A DNA stretch of 64,000 bases from Akkermansiaceae bacterium (GCA_903888515.1 CAISTY010000231.1:1-64000); one strand, 5' to 3'; shown: positions 25,301 through 35,331, counted from the stretch's first letter. Program-made: numbers and translations. Notes: a model not told the origin generated them from the sequence alone.

Positions 25301-27703
25301 ATGAAAACACCACCATTCCGCCAGTCACTGCTGGCAGCAGCCGGAGCATTGCTCGGCACCCTTTCATCAGCCCAGGCCCAGCAGGCTGGCGCCAAGGGCG
25401 TCACCACCGTCGCGCCGGAAACGAGCGCGGTCCTTCCCTTCGAGGATTTCCACTACAAGGGCAACGTCGGTCGCACCATCAATGAGAGCGATCCACCGCA
25501 ATTCCCGAAGCTGGTGCGTCCGCCCAAGGGCGCGCCTAACATCGTCCTCATCCTCATCGACGACGCCGGCTACGGCCAGTTCGGCACCTTCGGCGGCCAG
25601 GTGAAGACACCCGCGCTGGACCGCGTCGCCGCCGACGGTCTGCGCTACACGCGTTTCCACACCACGGCCCTGTGCTCGCCGACCCGCGCCGCACTGCTAA
25701 CAGGCCGCAACCACCACTCGACCGGCAACGGCGTGATCACCGAAGCGGCGACCGGCTATGACGGCTACACCGGCATGATTGGCAAAAACGTCGGCACCAT
25801 CGCCGAGGTGCTGCGCCAGCACGGATACGCCACCTCGTGGTTCGGCAAGAACCACAATACCCCGGACTGGGAAACCAGCCAGGTGGGCCCCTTCGACCGC
25901 TGGCCAAGCGGGCTCGGGTTTGACTATTTCTATGGTTTCATGGGCGGCGACGCGGACCAGTGGCAGCCGACGCTTTATGAGAACCATCAGCTAGTCCCGC
26001 GTTCCACCGATCCGAACTATATCATGACCAAGGACCTCGTGGACAAGTCGATCTCATGGCTGCGCGGCACCCGCTCGATCGACGCCGAGAAACCCTACTT
26101 CCTCTACATGGCCACCGGGGCCACCCACGCGCCGCATCACGTGCGGCCGGAGTTTATCGCAAAATACAAGGGCCAGTTCGACATCGGCTGGGATGTCTAT
26201 CGCGAGCAGACTTTCGAGCGCCAGAAGAAACTCGGCGTGGTGCCTGCGAATGCAAAACTCACACCGCGTCCCAAGGAACTGCCCGCCTGGGATTCCCTGT
26301 CCGCGGATCAGAAACGCTTGTTTTCCCGCATGATGGAGGTGTTCGCCGGCTTCACGGCCGAGACCGACTACGAGATGGGCCGCCTGTTGGACGTCGTCCG
26401 CGCGCAGCCGGATGCGGACAACACGATCATCCTCTATCAGGTGGGTGACAACGGTTCATCCGCCGAGGGCGGCCTCGTCGGATTGTTGAACGAGAACTCG
26501 TTCTTCAACGGTGTGCCGGAATCGCTGGAAGCAAATCTCAAGGCCATGGATGAACTCGGCGGACCGAAACATTTCAACCACTTCCCCGCCGGTTGGGCAT
26601 GGGCGATGAACACGCCGTTCCAGTGGGCCAAACAAATCGCATCGCATCTCGGTGGCGTGCGCAATCCACTCGCCATCTCGTGGCCCGCGAAGATCACGGA
26701 CAAGGGCGGCGTGCGCCCGCAGTTCCATCACGTCATCGACATCGCGCCGACGATCTACGAAGCGTGCGGCATCACCTTTCCGAACGTGCTCAACGGTGTG
26801 CCGCAAAAGCCGATAGAAGGTGTTTCCATGGCCTATTCGTTCGATTCCGCGAAAGCCCCGGACCATCGCCGCAGCCAGTATTTTGAAATGTTCATCAACC
26901 GCGCCATCTACAGTGACGGCTGGTGGGCCGCCTCGCGCACCGGCATCCCGTGGGAAAGCAGCCCCAAACCGGCCAATCCGGACACTGCCACATGGGAGCT
27001 TTACAATCTCGACGAAGACTTCAGCCAGGCCGACGATCTCGCCGCGAAAAATCCGCAAAAGCTCCGTGATCTGCAAGACCAATGGTGGGCGGCGGCGGCC
27101 AAATACAACGTGCTTCCCATGGATGGTCGCAAGACGGAGCGCCTCAGCGCGGAATTGCAGGGCCGCCCGTCTCTAACCGGTACCCGCACCACATTCACTT
27201 ACTACCCGGGCACGCTCGCAGTGCCCTCCGGCAGTGCGCCGAAGATCTTGAACAAATCCTTCGCGATCACGGCGGACATCGAAATGAGTGCGGACTCGAA
27301 AAACGGAGCCATCCTCTCGTTCGGCGGCTCCGATGGCGGCTACGGACTCTACATCAAGGAAGGCAAACCCGTCTTCGTCGGCAATTTCCTCAACCAAGTG
27401 CTCACCCGCGCGACATCGACCTCTCCACTTCCTGCCGGTCCGGCGAAAGTGCGTGCCGAGTTTGCCTATGATGGCGGCGGCCTCGGCAAGGGCGGCAACA
27501 TCTCGCTCTTCGTCAACGACAAGAAGGTCGGCGAAGGCCGCATGGAACACACCCAGGCGATGACCCTCGGCTTGGGCGGTACCCTGGACATTGGCGAGGA
27601 CACCGGCTCCGCCGTGGACGAGAGCTACACCCCGCCATTCCGCTTCGGCGGCACGATCAAACAAGTGACCGTGGACCTGAAACCAAACCTCCAACCAAAA
27701 TAG
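25301..27703 (+). CDS. Arylsulfatase (formylglycine-type sulfatase)
   Basis: CSPTRAALLTGR signature, NIVLILIDDAGYGQFGTFGG metal-binding start, signal peptide. Confidence 0.95.
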   Translation: MKTPPFRQSLLAAAGALLGTLSSAQAQQAGAKGVTTVAPETSAVLPFEDFHYKGNVGRTINESDPPQFPKLVRPPKGAPNIVLILIDDAGYGQFGTFGGQVKTPALDRVAADGLRYTRFHTTALCSPTRAALLTGRNHHSTGNGVITEAATGYDGYTGMIGKNVGTIAEVLRQHGYATSWFGKNHNTPDWETSQVGPFDRWPSGLGFDYFYGFMGGDADQWQPTLYENHQLVPRSTDPNYIMTKDLVDKSISWLRGTRSIDAEKPYFLYMATGATHAPHHVRPEFIAKYKGQFDIGWDVYREQTFERQKKLGVVPANAKLTPRPKELPAWDSLSADQKRLFSRMMEVFAGFTAETDYEMGRLLDVVRAQPDADNTIILYQVGDNGSSAEGGLVGLLNENSFFNGVPESLEANLKAMDELGGPKHFNHFPAGWAWAMNTPFQWAKQIASHLGGVRNPLAISWPAKITDKGGVRPQFHHVIDIAPTIYEACGITFPNVLNGVPQKPIEGVSMAYSFDSAKAPDHRRSQYFEMFINRAIYSDGWWAASRTGIPWESSPKPANPDTATWELYNLDEDFSQADDLAAKNPQKLRDLQDQWWAAAAKYNVLPMDGRKTERLSAELQGRPSLTGTRTTFTYYPGTLAVPSGSAPKILNKSFAITADIEMSADSKNGAILSFGGSDGGYGLYIKEGKPVFVGNFLNQVLTRATSTSPLPAGPAKVRAEFAYDGGGLGKGGNISLFVNDKKVGEGRMEHTQAMTLGLGGTLDIGEDTGSAVDESYTPPFRFGGTIKQVTVDLKPNLQPK

Positions 27704-27708
27704 TCCCA

Positions 27709-28063
27709 TGAAAACAGTATCAGTGATCCCTACCGCGATCTCAAACGCCGCGTGACAGGTGTTTCCTACCTTGGCAAAGGCACCGTGCGCGAAAGTGGCG
27801 GCGTGATCCAGTGCCACCGCATCGGCATGCACGGCACCCACGCCGACGCCGAACTCTGGATCGGTGTTGCCGACGCGCTGCCACGCCGGCTCAAGGCCAC
27901 CAAGACCGGATCCGCGGGCAAGGATCTGCTCATCGATGTCGATTTCCTCACTTGGGATTTGAATCATCAGGCAAGTGCTTCGGCATTCCGCCATCAACCT
28001 GCATCCGGTGCCATGGAAATCCCCATGGTCACCCTCGAAGAAGCGAACCAACCGCGCCGCTAA
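27709..28063 (+). pseudogene. DUF2092-like protein, C-terminal remnant
   Basis: RESGGVIQCHRIGMHGTHADAELWIGVADALPRRLKATK...DVDFLTWDLN... resembles DUF2092 C-terminus; N-terminal part missing after a short MKTVSV-like start. Confidence 0.6.
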
Positions 28064-28088
28064 CAAAAAACCACTCACCATCATTCCC

Positions 28089-28511
28089 ATGAAAAACAAT
28101 CACATTCTTTTCAATCCATCAAGAGTCGGCTCCATGCTCGCTCTCACCCTCTGCCTAACCACTGGAGGCGCCCTCGCGAGAGGTCCTGGCGGGGCCGGTG
28201 CGGGTGGCGGGAGGGCCGGAGTTGGCGCGGGTGGAGCAGGCAGACCCGGTGTAGGCGCGGGTGGCGTGGGTGGCGCAGGCGTGGGAGTCGGCTACCACGG
28301 TGCCGGTGCGGGTGCCCGTGGAGTGGGAGTCGCACCCGGTGTCGGCGTCGGCGCACCCGGTGTCGGTGCCTTGCCGGCTGGTTACCACGCGGCCGTGCCC
28401 GCCGGATACGCCACCGTAGCTTACGGCGGCTACACCTGCCGTTTTGTCGGCGGCGTTTATTATCGGGCCGTAACTTACCAGGGTCAAACCGTGTGGGTGG
28501 TCGTGGCGTGA
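28089..28511 (+). CDS. Gly-rich secreted protein
   Basis: Signal peptide then GGAGAGGGRAGVGAGG...; YATVAYGGYTCRFVGGVYYRAVTYQGQTVWVVV. Confidence 0.65.
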   Translation: MKNNHILFNPSRVGSMLALTLCLTTGGALARGPGGAGAGGGRAGVGAGGAGRPGVGAGGVGGAGVGVGYHGAGAGARGVGVAPGVGVGAPGVGALPAGYHAAVPAGYATVAYGGYTCRFVGGVYYRAVTYQGQTVWVVVA

Positions 28512-29482
28512 TGCAAACACTCAACTTCTCGAAACCGTCCCGGTCGCTCGGCTTTTTCCGCTGGTTCTTCGAGTTGGCATCCTGCCGAGCGGTTTACGCC
28601 CTTGGTTTGTTGCTGGCCCTGCCCTGCCACGCCCAGGACATCGAACCGCGCCGCTGGAGCCATCTGCCGCTCGACACCAACTTCCTCGGTGTCGGCTACG
28701 CCTACACCTCCGGTGACATCTTCCTCAACCCGGTGCTCCAAATCGAGGATGGCGAGTTCGACCTCAACTCCTGCGCCCTGAAGTATATCAGATCCTTCGA
28801 ACTCTTTAACAAGTCGGCCCGCATCGACATCACCCAGGAATATGAGAGTGGCGATTGGTCAGGGCTGCAGGCTGGCCAACCTATCAGCACCGCACGCGAC
28901 GGCTGGGCCGACACCACCGTGCGCTTTGCGATCAACTTGCTGGGAGCACCGCCGCTGGCGGGCAAGGAGTTCGCGGACTACCGCGCACACGCCGATTGTG
29001 AAACCATCATCGGCGCGGGCCTTGCCGTGGATCTTCCCACCGGCCAATACTTCGATGACAAGCTCATCAACCTCGGCAACAATCGCTTCGCCTTCCGGCC
29101 GCAACTCGGCTTGGTTCACCAACGTGGCAAGTGGACGGGCGAACTCACCACCTCGGCCAGATTCTTCACCGACAACGAGGATTTTTTCAACGGCAAGCGA
29201 CTGGAGCAGGATCCGGTCTATTTCGCCCAAGGACACCTGATCTATAACTTCACCCCGAGCCTGTGGCTCAGTGCCAGCATGGGCTATTTCTTTGGTGGTG
29301 AATCCACCATTGACGGCATATCCTCAGATGACCGCCAGAGCGACCTTGGTTGGGCGCTTTCGATGGGGATCCCGATCACCCGCAACTTCGGCTTGAAAAT
29401 CACCTACATCGGCATCCGGACCCTAACAAACATCGGCACCGATACCGATACCTTCGCGCTCGGTTGTTCCGTGATGTGGTAG
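28511..29482 (+). CDS. Outer-membrane transporter-like protein (phenol meta-degradation/SphA-like)
   Basis: QDIEPRRWSHLPLDTNFLGVGYAYTSGDIFLNPVLQIEDGEFDL...SLWLSASMGYFFGGESTIDG... Confidence 0.7.
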   Translation: MQTLNFSKPSRSLGFFRWFFELASCRAVYALGLLLALPCHAQDIEPRRWSHLPLDTNFLGVGYAYTSGDIFLNPVLQIEDGEFDLNSCALKYIRSFELFNKSARIDITQEYESGDWSGLQAGQPISTARDGWADTTVRFAINLLGAPPLAGKEFADYRAHADCETIIGAGLAVDLPTGQYFDDKLINLGNNRFAFRPQLGLVHQRGKWTGELTTSARFFTDNEDFFNGKRLEQDPVYFAQGHLIYNFTPSLWLSASMGYFFGGESTIDGISSDDRQSDLGWALSMGIPITRNFGLKITYIGIRTLTNIGTDTDTFALGCSVMW

Positions 29483-29927
29483 ATATTCCTTGCCTTCCCT
29501 ACGGTCTGCCAGTCCGCTAGACTCTGTCCAAACCCATGGCAGTCGAATCCAAACCACTCTACCGCATCAATGAAATCATGAACACCGAAGGCATCATGCG
29601 CTTGGCAATTCTCGAAGATTTTTTTCGCGCAAAGGCGCAAAGGTTTTCAAGAATGGCTGAATGGGTCCCACTCACAATGCGTCAGCCTTCCGCTGACAAA
29701 TGAACTCCATCTCAGTACAATCTGTCCTTTGCTGGAAACGGTTGTCGTCATGCCGAAGACCCTACGGCTCCCACTAGAGTTTGTCATACAGCAACTACAA
29801 GCCAAAGTTTAAATTCGTGGATCATTCACACCCCGGGCATTAACCTCGACAACGTAACCACTTGCCTGTCTTCTTGCGCTGGTTCTGCTCCAATCCAATC
29901 CAACCCGCAACCAACCACCATCCGATC

Positions 29928-30692
29928 ATGAAAACCACATCCACCATCCTGTTAGTCATGTGCCTCGCCAGCCTGCCCGCCATGGCAGGCACCACCATCA
30001 CCGCCATCCAACCGGCACCCGCCGCCGCGTCGTGGTCGTGCCAGGTCTCCCTCTACGGTTGGGGGGAATCCCTCAGCGGTGACACCGGTGTCCGCGACTA
30101 TGAGCTACCGCTGGACATCAGCTTCAGTGAACTCGTCCAATGCATCGACTTCGTTGCCATGGGCTCGCTGGAACTCAACCATGGCCGCTGGAGTTTCGTG
30201 GCGGACATGATGTATGCCAAACTTGGCGACAGCATCTCAGGCAATCACAATGATTCAGTCGATATCGATATGCAACAATTCCTCGGCAATTTCGTCGTGG
30301 CCTATGAACTGGTGAAAACCGATACTTACAAGCTCGACGCCTATGCCGGTGTCCGGGTGAATTATCTCAGCCTCGACCTCAATGTCACAGGCCCACTGGG
30401 CAATCATTTCAGCCCTTCTGGCTCCGCAAGCTGGGTGGATCCCATCATCGGCGCCCGCTTCCAAGCCGAACTTCCCCATGACTTCTTCTTCCGTGCGCCC
30501 GGCGATATCGGCGGCTTCGGCGCCGCCTCCGAGTTGACCTGGCAGGCCTCGGGCGGCTTCGGTTATCACATCACCCCGTGCAGCTCGGTCATGTTAGGAT
30601 AACGCGCCCTGGGCACCGACTACACCAGCGGCGGATTCACCTGGGACATCATCACCCAAGGCTTTATCCTGGGATATGAACACACGTTCTAA
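29928..30692 (+). pseudogene. Outer-membrane beta-barrel protein with in-frame TAA near its C-terminus
   Basis: ...SSVMLG*RALGTDYTSGGFTWDIITQGFILGYEHTF*: same frame resumes after TAA and ends with OMP-type C-terminal Phe; intact homologue at 32415-33203. Confidence 0.8.
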
Positions 30693-30693
30693 T

Positions 30694-30849
30694 AGATCCA
30701 GCGACGGGGTTGTGCCCTACTGGAGCAGCCACCAGAAAGGCGCGAAGTCGGAACATATCGTGCCATCCCATCATGGCGCGCATCAGACGAAGGAAGCCAT
30801 CGCCGAGGTGGATCGCATCCTCAAGGAAAACCTCAAACAAACCAAATAA
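30694..30849 (+). pseudogene. C-terminal remnant of an alpha/beta hydrolase
   Basis: RSSDGVVPYWSSHQKGAKSEHIVPSHHGAHQTKEAIAEVDRILKENL* without upstream domain. Confidence 0.6.
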
Positions 30850-31574
30850 TGGAAACCACCGCAATCCAGCCCCGCCGGAAACTCCCGCTATGGGGCAAAA
30901 CCGTTCTGGGCCTGCTCTCTATCTATCTGATAGTTGCATACTTTGTCATCCCGCAGATGGATGCCATGAAGTCCCGGCGGCATCCGGACATGGCGGCGGG
31001 CGAACACCTCACGCAAACCAAGACCGGCCTTCCCGGCGATCCCCTCAACATTGCCCTGGTCGGCAGCGAGGATGAGGTCATCGGCGCGCTGCTCGCTGCG
31101 GCATGGGTTCCCGCCAACGCGCTGAGCATCCGCAGCAGCGTGCGCATCGCGGTGGATACCGTCATTGCCAAACCGGATCCCAACGCCCCGGTGAGCAACC
31201 TCTACTTATATGGCCGCAAGGAGGATCTCGCATTTGAAAAACCCATCGGCCACAGCCCGCGCGAACGCCATCACGTCAGACTCTGGCGCTCCGCTCAGAC
31301 CGACCATGGCCGACCGCTGTGGATGGGCGCGGCCACCCACGACCTCGGCGTCGAACTGAGCCGCACCACCGGCGAGGTAACCCATCACATATCACCGGAG
31401 GTGGATGCGGAACGCGACCTGCTGTTAGACGATCTTGCCCGGGCCACCCCGGGGCTCGCCACCCGCTGGCTGGCGGATTTCCATCCCATCCTGCAAGGCC
31501 GCAACGGCGGAGGCGACCCGTGGCACACCGATGGCCGTCTGCCCGTCGCAACGCTCGCGCCCGCGAACCCATGA
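30849..31574 (+). CDS. LssY C-terminal domain membrane protein
   Basis: PLNIALVGSEDEVIGALLAAAWVPANALSIRSSVRIAVDTVI...APVSNLYLYGRKEDLAFEKP...RHHVRLWRS...LWMGAATHDLGVELS. Confidence 0.85.
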   Translation: METTAIQPRRKLPLWGKTVLGLLSIYLIVAYFVIPQMDAMKSRRHPDMAAGEHLTQTKTGLPGDPLNIALVGSEDEVIGALLAAAWVPANALSIRSSVRIAVDTVIAKPDPNAPVSNLYLYGRKEDLAFEKPIGHSPRERHHVRLWRSAQTDHGRPLWMGAATHDLGVELSRTTGEVTHHISPEVDAERDLLLDDLARATPGLATRWLADFHPILQGRNGGGDPWHTDGRLPVATLAPANP

Positions 31575-31664
31575 AAACTTATGTGGATAACAGACAGGCG
31601 ATCCAAATCGCCATAGGCTCACATGGGTCCTGATGATCATGCTTGCTTGCCGGTGCCAAAACCC

Positions 31665-32334
31665 ATGCTTGCCGCCATGTTCCTGATCTTGCAATCGGCC
31701 CGACCGAGCGGTCTTTCCCGCTGGCGGGGGGCGCAGGCATCATCCCGGGCGTTGTGCCTCCTTGGCCTGTTGCTGGTGGCCCTGCCGTGCCACGCCCAGG
31801 ACATCGAACCGCGCCGCTGGAGCCACCTGCCGCTCGACACCAACTTCCTCGGGGTCGGCTACGCCTACACTTCCGGAGACATCTTCCTCAACCCGGTGCT
31901 GCAAATCGAGGATGGCAAGTTCGACCTCGATACCTATGCTTTGAACTCATCTATAACTTCACCCCGGGCCTGTGGCTCAGTGCCAGCATGGGCTATTTCT
32001 TCGGCGGCGAATCCACCATCGACGGCACATCCTCGGATGACCGCCAAAGCGACCTCGGCTGGGCGCTTTCCATGGGTATCCCGATCACCCGCAACTTCGG
32101 CGTGAAACTCACCTGCTGAGCAGTCCCTGGGTTGGAATACATTCAGTTAGCCGCAAAGAGGCACAGAAACCACAAAAAATGAATACCATCAGGCTTATTG
32201 CGTATCTTGCGCATTTTTGCGGCAAAAAATACTGTAGGGCAAACCAAGAACTCACCTATATCGGCATCCGGACCCTAACGAATACCGGTAGCGATACCGA
32301 TACCTTGGCGCTCGGCTGTTCCGTGATGTGGTAG
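31665..32334 (+). pseudogene. Truncated duplicate of the 28511-29482 transporter, internal deletion plus MITE insertion
   Basis: Near-identical start (HAQDIEPRRWSHLPLDTNFLGVGYAYTSGDIFLNPVLQIEDGKFDL), large internal deletion, IYNFTPGLWLSASMGYFFGGES...NFGVKLT, interruption by repeat, then TYIGIRTLTN...LGCSVMW*. Confidence 0.9.
32114..32254 (-). mobile_element. MITE-like element, copy 3 (internally rearranged)
   Basis: ctgagcagtccctgggttggaatacattcagttagccgcaaagaggcacagaaaccacaaaa ... ttgcgtatcttgcgcatttttgcggcaaaaaatactgtagggcaaaccaagaactca. Confidence 0.85.
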
Positions 32335-32414
32335 CGACTTGCATTTTTTCATGCTTGAAAAAAACCTCACTGAGGCCAACATCGTCATCGCCTAACCGAA
32401 AACATCTCCCTATT

Positions 32415-33203
32415 ATGAAACACAACACCACATCAATCGCAGCGCACCTCATCCCCGCCGCTCTCTGTGCCGCCCCGCTGCTCGCCAGCGCCGGACAAAC
32501 CGTCGCCGAACCCATCATCACCGCTCCGGCACCCAATCCATGGGAATTCCGCATCACCCCCCTCTACAGTTGGCTCACCGCGCTTGACGGCACCACCGGA
32601 CCGGATGTCTTGCCCGCCAATGTGGATGAGAGCTTCAGCGACATCCTCGACGTGCTCAAAATGTATGCCTCTCTACAAATGGAAGCCCGCTACGACCGCT
32701 GGGGCTTCCTCGCCGACGGTTTCTATGCGTGTCTGGGCACATCCGCACAATCTACTGGACCGTTGCGCGAGAATGTCAACCTGAGCCTCAAACAATTCCT
32801 CGGAGAATTCGAGGTTCTCTACCGGGTTTCCGAAACCCCTACACACTTCCTCGACGTGTATGCGGGTGTGCGCTATAATTCGCTCAAGCTCGATCTCGAT
32901 GTCACGGGACCGTTCAGCCGCTCGGCATCACCTGAAAAGAGCTGGGTCGATCCCATCGTCGGTCTCCGTGGCCAGTGGAACATCAATGACCGCTGGTATC
33001 TTGCCGGCAAAGGAGACATCGGCGGTTTCGGAGTTAACTCGGATTTCACCTGGAACCTTCAGGCAACCGTCGGCTACAACTTTACCAAAAATTTCTCTAC
33101 CGAGGTTGGCTATCGCTACTTTGATACCAACTACGACCAAGGTGGATTCACCTATGACATGGCCGAGAAAGGTGCCCTGATTAACTTCATCCTCAAGTTC
33201 TAA
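32415..33203 (+). CDS. Outer-membrane beta-barrel protein
   Basis: Signal peptide, alternating beta pattern, C-terminal ...LINFILKF; homologue of 29928-30692. Confidence 0.75.
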   Translation: MKHNTTSIAAHLIPAALCAAPLLASAGQTVAEPIITAPAPNPWEFRITPLYSWLTALDGTTGPDVLPANVDESFSDILDVLKMYASLQMEARYDRWGFLADGFYACLGTSAQSTGPLRENVNLSLKQFLGEFEVLYRVSETPTHFLDVYAGVRYNSLKLDLDVTGPFSRSASPEKSWVDPIVGLRGQWNINDRWYLAGKGDIGGFGVNSDFTWNLQATVGYNFTKNFSTEVGYRYFDTNYDQGGFTYDMAEKGALINFILKF

Positions 33204-33427
33204 CAATAAATGTCCAGTTCCAGATTCACGGTTTTCACCCCGTCATCGAGAAACAAGGCGGAAGCGCCGATGGCGGAGATCACCCGTTGTGACGACTCCC
33301 TAACCGCGGCATCCGGGAGACCCACCACGATGATCACCGGTTTGTCCGCGCCGCAGGCATTGACCTCGACCTCCACTTCCTGCGCTGCCACTCCGCGCAA
33401 CGCCGCTGAAAATAGACGGGTAATCAT
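33200..33427 (-). pseudogene. comM: N-terminal fragment of comM/yifB (Mg-chelatase-like)
   Basis: MITRLFSAALRGVAAQEVEVEVNACGADKPVIIVVGLPDAAVRESSQRV. Confidence 0.85.
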
Positions 33428-33742
33428 GTGAACAGGCTAACCTGGCACATTTCCTCCACCGCCGGCAAGCGGAAAGTGACGGAAACACGCAGGCAATGGT
33501 CAGCTTTTCGGAAACAGGAAAGTGAATACGAAGCGGATGCCCCAATCGGGTGCGCCGGACGGGGCCTCGGCATACCAGGTGGTGTGACTGATGGGAGTGG
33601 TGTTCATGGTGTGTTTTTGGATTTTCACAGGAGGTAATAGTGTTTTTGGATTGGGTTCGGACTTGTGTTAGAATCTTGGTATCGTTTCGCTGGTGAAGTC
33701 ACGGGCCGCCCCTGCGGACAACCCGTGCGTTTCACAATCGAA

Positions 33743-34120
33743 TCATTTCACCTGTTCGATGTCCGGCAGTCGCCATGATTTGTCGTAGTAGGCCTCGGTC
33801 GGTCCATACCAGCGGAAGTAGGCAAACCATGCACGACCGGGAAGGGTCTGAATTCAGTTAGACTCCTTGCCAGCGGGAGCTTTGGGACCGAAGAATAGGT
33901 CAACCGATCCGTCGGTGTTGGTTTGGAGTTTCTGGACGTTCGGATTGATTTCTGCAACGTGCTGGGGTGCCTCGATGAGGGCACGCGTCTGGATGTCATA
34001 AACGGTGAGTGCCCAGAAGTCCTTGACCGGAACCTTGGCTGGCACATGCAGGCTGTAATTGTTTTCGCCCTTGAGCCAATCATCCGTTTTGTCCTTGTAC
34101 TCAAGAGTGGGGAGTTCTTC
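33743..34120 (-). pseudogene. DUF1214/DUF1254-like protein remnant with in-frame TGA
   Basis: VPAKVPVKDFWALTVYDIQTRALIE...NTDGSVDLFFGPKAPAGKESN*IQTLPGRAWFAYFRWYGPTEAYYDKSWRLPDIEQVK*; TGA where family members usually have Trp. Confidence 0.8.
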
Positions 34121-34205
34121 GGCTCATGATTCGCTGGAATGAAGCCCGAGGCGGGTCTTGAGCTGGGAGAGTTTTAGCGCCGCATCGGCCCATTGATCAA
34201 CCAGT

Positions 34206-34821
34206 TTGCGGAAGCGCTTAAAATTCGCCACCTCCACCCGGACCGCCGCGAGGTTCTCCCGCCGCAGGTATTCTGTTCGGCTCTTCATCTGGTGGGGGAT
34301 CGTCTCTCAGTTGTGTCCGGCCTTCACCAGATCCAGCACTTTTCTTTGGTTTGCCGTCGCCCTTGCCGCCACCTGCGCGCGCTCGGACTTGCGCGGCGTC
34401 ACCAGCTTCGTGCGGGCGCTTGGCCTCACGGAGCGGTGCTATTGGCGATTGCTCGACATGTTCCACAGCACGGCCGTCCGGCGCGACGCATTGCCGGCCC
34501 TCTGGTCACGGTTGGTGCTGTCCCTGCTCATGCGATTCTTGTTTTGCGTCAACAACAGGATCGTGCTGTTGGCTGACGGCATCAAGGCTCCCAAAACCGG
34601 ACGCAAGATGCCGGGCGTCAAAAAGCTCCACCAGGAGAGCCAGAACAACTCCAAGCCGGAGTTCATCTTCGGCCATTCCTGTCAGGCGATCGCGGTGGTG
34701 GCCCGTGCGGCGGCGGGATTTTTCGCGGTGCCGCTGGCCTGCGCCATCCACGAGGGCGTAGTGTTCTCCAATCGCGACAAGCGTGTGGGTGAAGGCCGTT
34801 GGAAGAGCCGGTGGCCGGACC
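34206..34821 (+). pseudogene. IS4-like DDE transposase fragment
   Basis: NRIVLLADGIKAPKTGRKMPGVKKLHQESQNNSKPEFIFGHSCQAIAVVARAAAGFFAVPLACAIHEGV; truncated downstream. Confidence 0.7.
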
Positions 34822-35146
34822 CTGGTCTTTATACACATTTATTGGATCTCCGATCACCCTCTTGGTCGCGGAGCGACCGCATGATGGTAGCCGTGGGTTT
34901 CAACCCACGTTTTACGGCATTCCATGAGGGATCGCGTCGCGGAGCGACGCCTGAAACCACGTTCGTTGTCCTGTGGCACACGCCCACATCAAGCGTCGCG
35001 ACGCGACGCATCATTCATATCACCCTTGGAACCGTGGGTTGAAACCCACGGCTACCCTCCAGGGTCGCTCCGCGACCTTGGAAAACCAACCCGCGCTGAA
35101 CACCAAGCGAGGAATCGCTCCCCTGAATTGTGTATAAAGATCAGGG
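34822..35146. mobile_element. About 325-bp MITE/BIME-like element with about 20-bp TIRs and internal palindromes
   Basis: ccctggtctttatacacatt ... aattgtgtataaagatcaggg; internal gtcgcggagcgac and ccgtgggttt(c/g)aaacccacg palindromes. Confidence 0.75.
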
Positions 35147-35163
35147 CAGGACCGGAGGGCGGG

Positions 35164-35331
35164 GAAATGGGGGTTGGTTTTTACGGCGATGTCAAACGCC
35201 AGTGCCGCTGCTCACCTAGGCAGATCGAACAATACCGGCAGCGCATATCTGGGCCGTTGTTAGACAGGATCGACATTTACTGCGAGCTTCCTCTGGTGGA
35301 CTTCCGGGCGGCAATCCTTGTCTGGGGTTAA
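35164..35331 (+). pseudogene. comM: Internal/C-terminal fragment of comM/yifB
   Basis: [43 protein letters not shown]. Confidence 0.85.

Noticed and set aside
33743-34120. TGA read as Trp or selenocysteine in the DUF1214 remnant
   Set aside because: Surrounding genes are remnants, the gene also lacks its N-terminal part, and TGA ends many intact genes here (e.g. carB neighbours); nonsense mutation is simpler.
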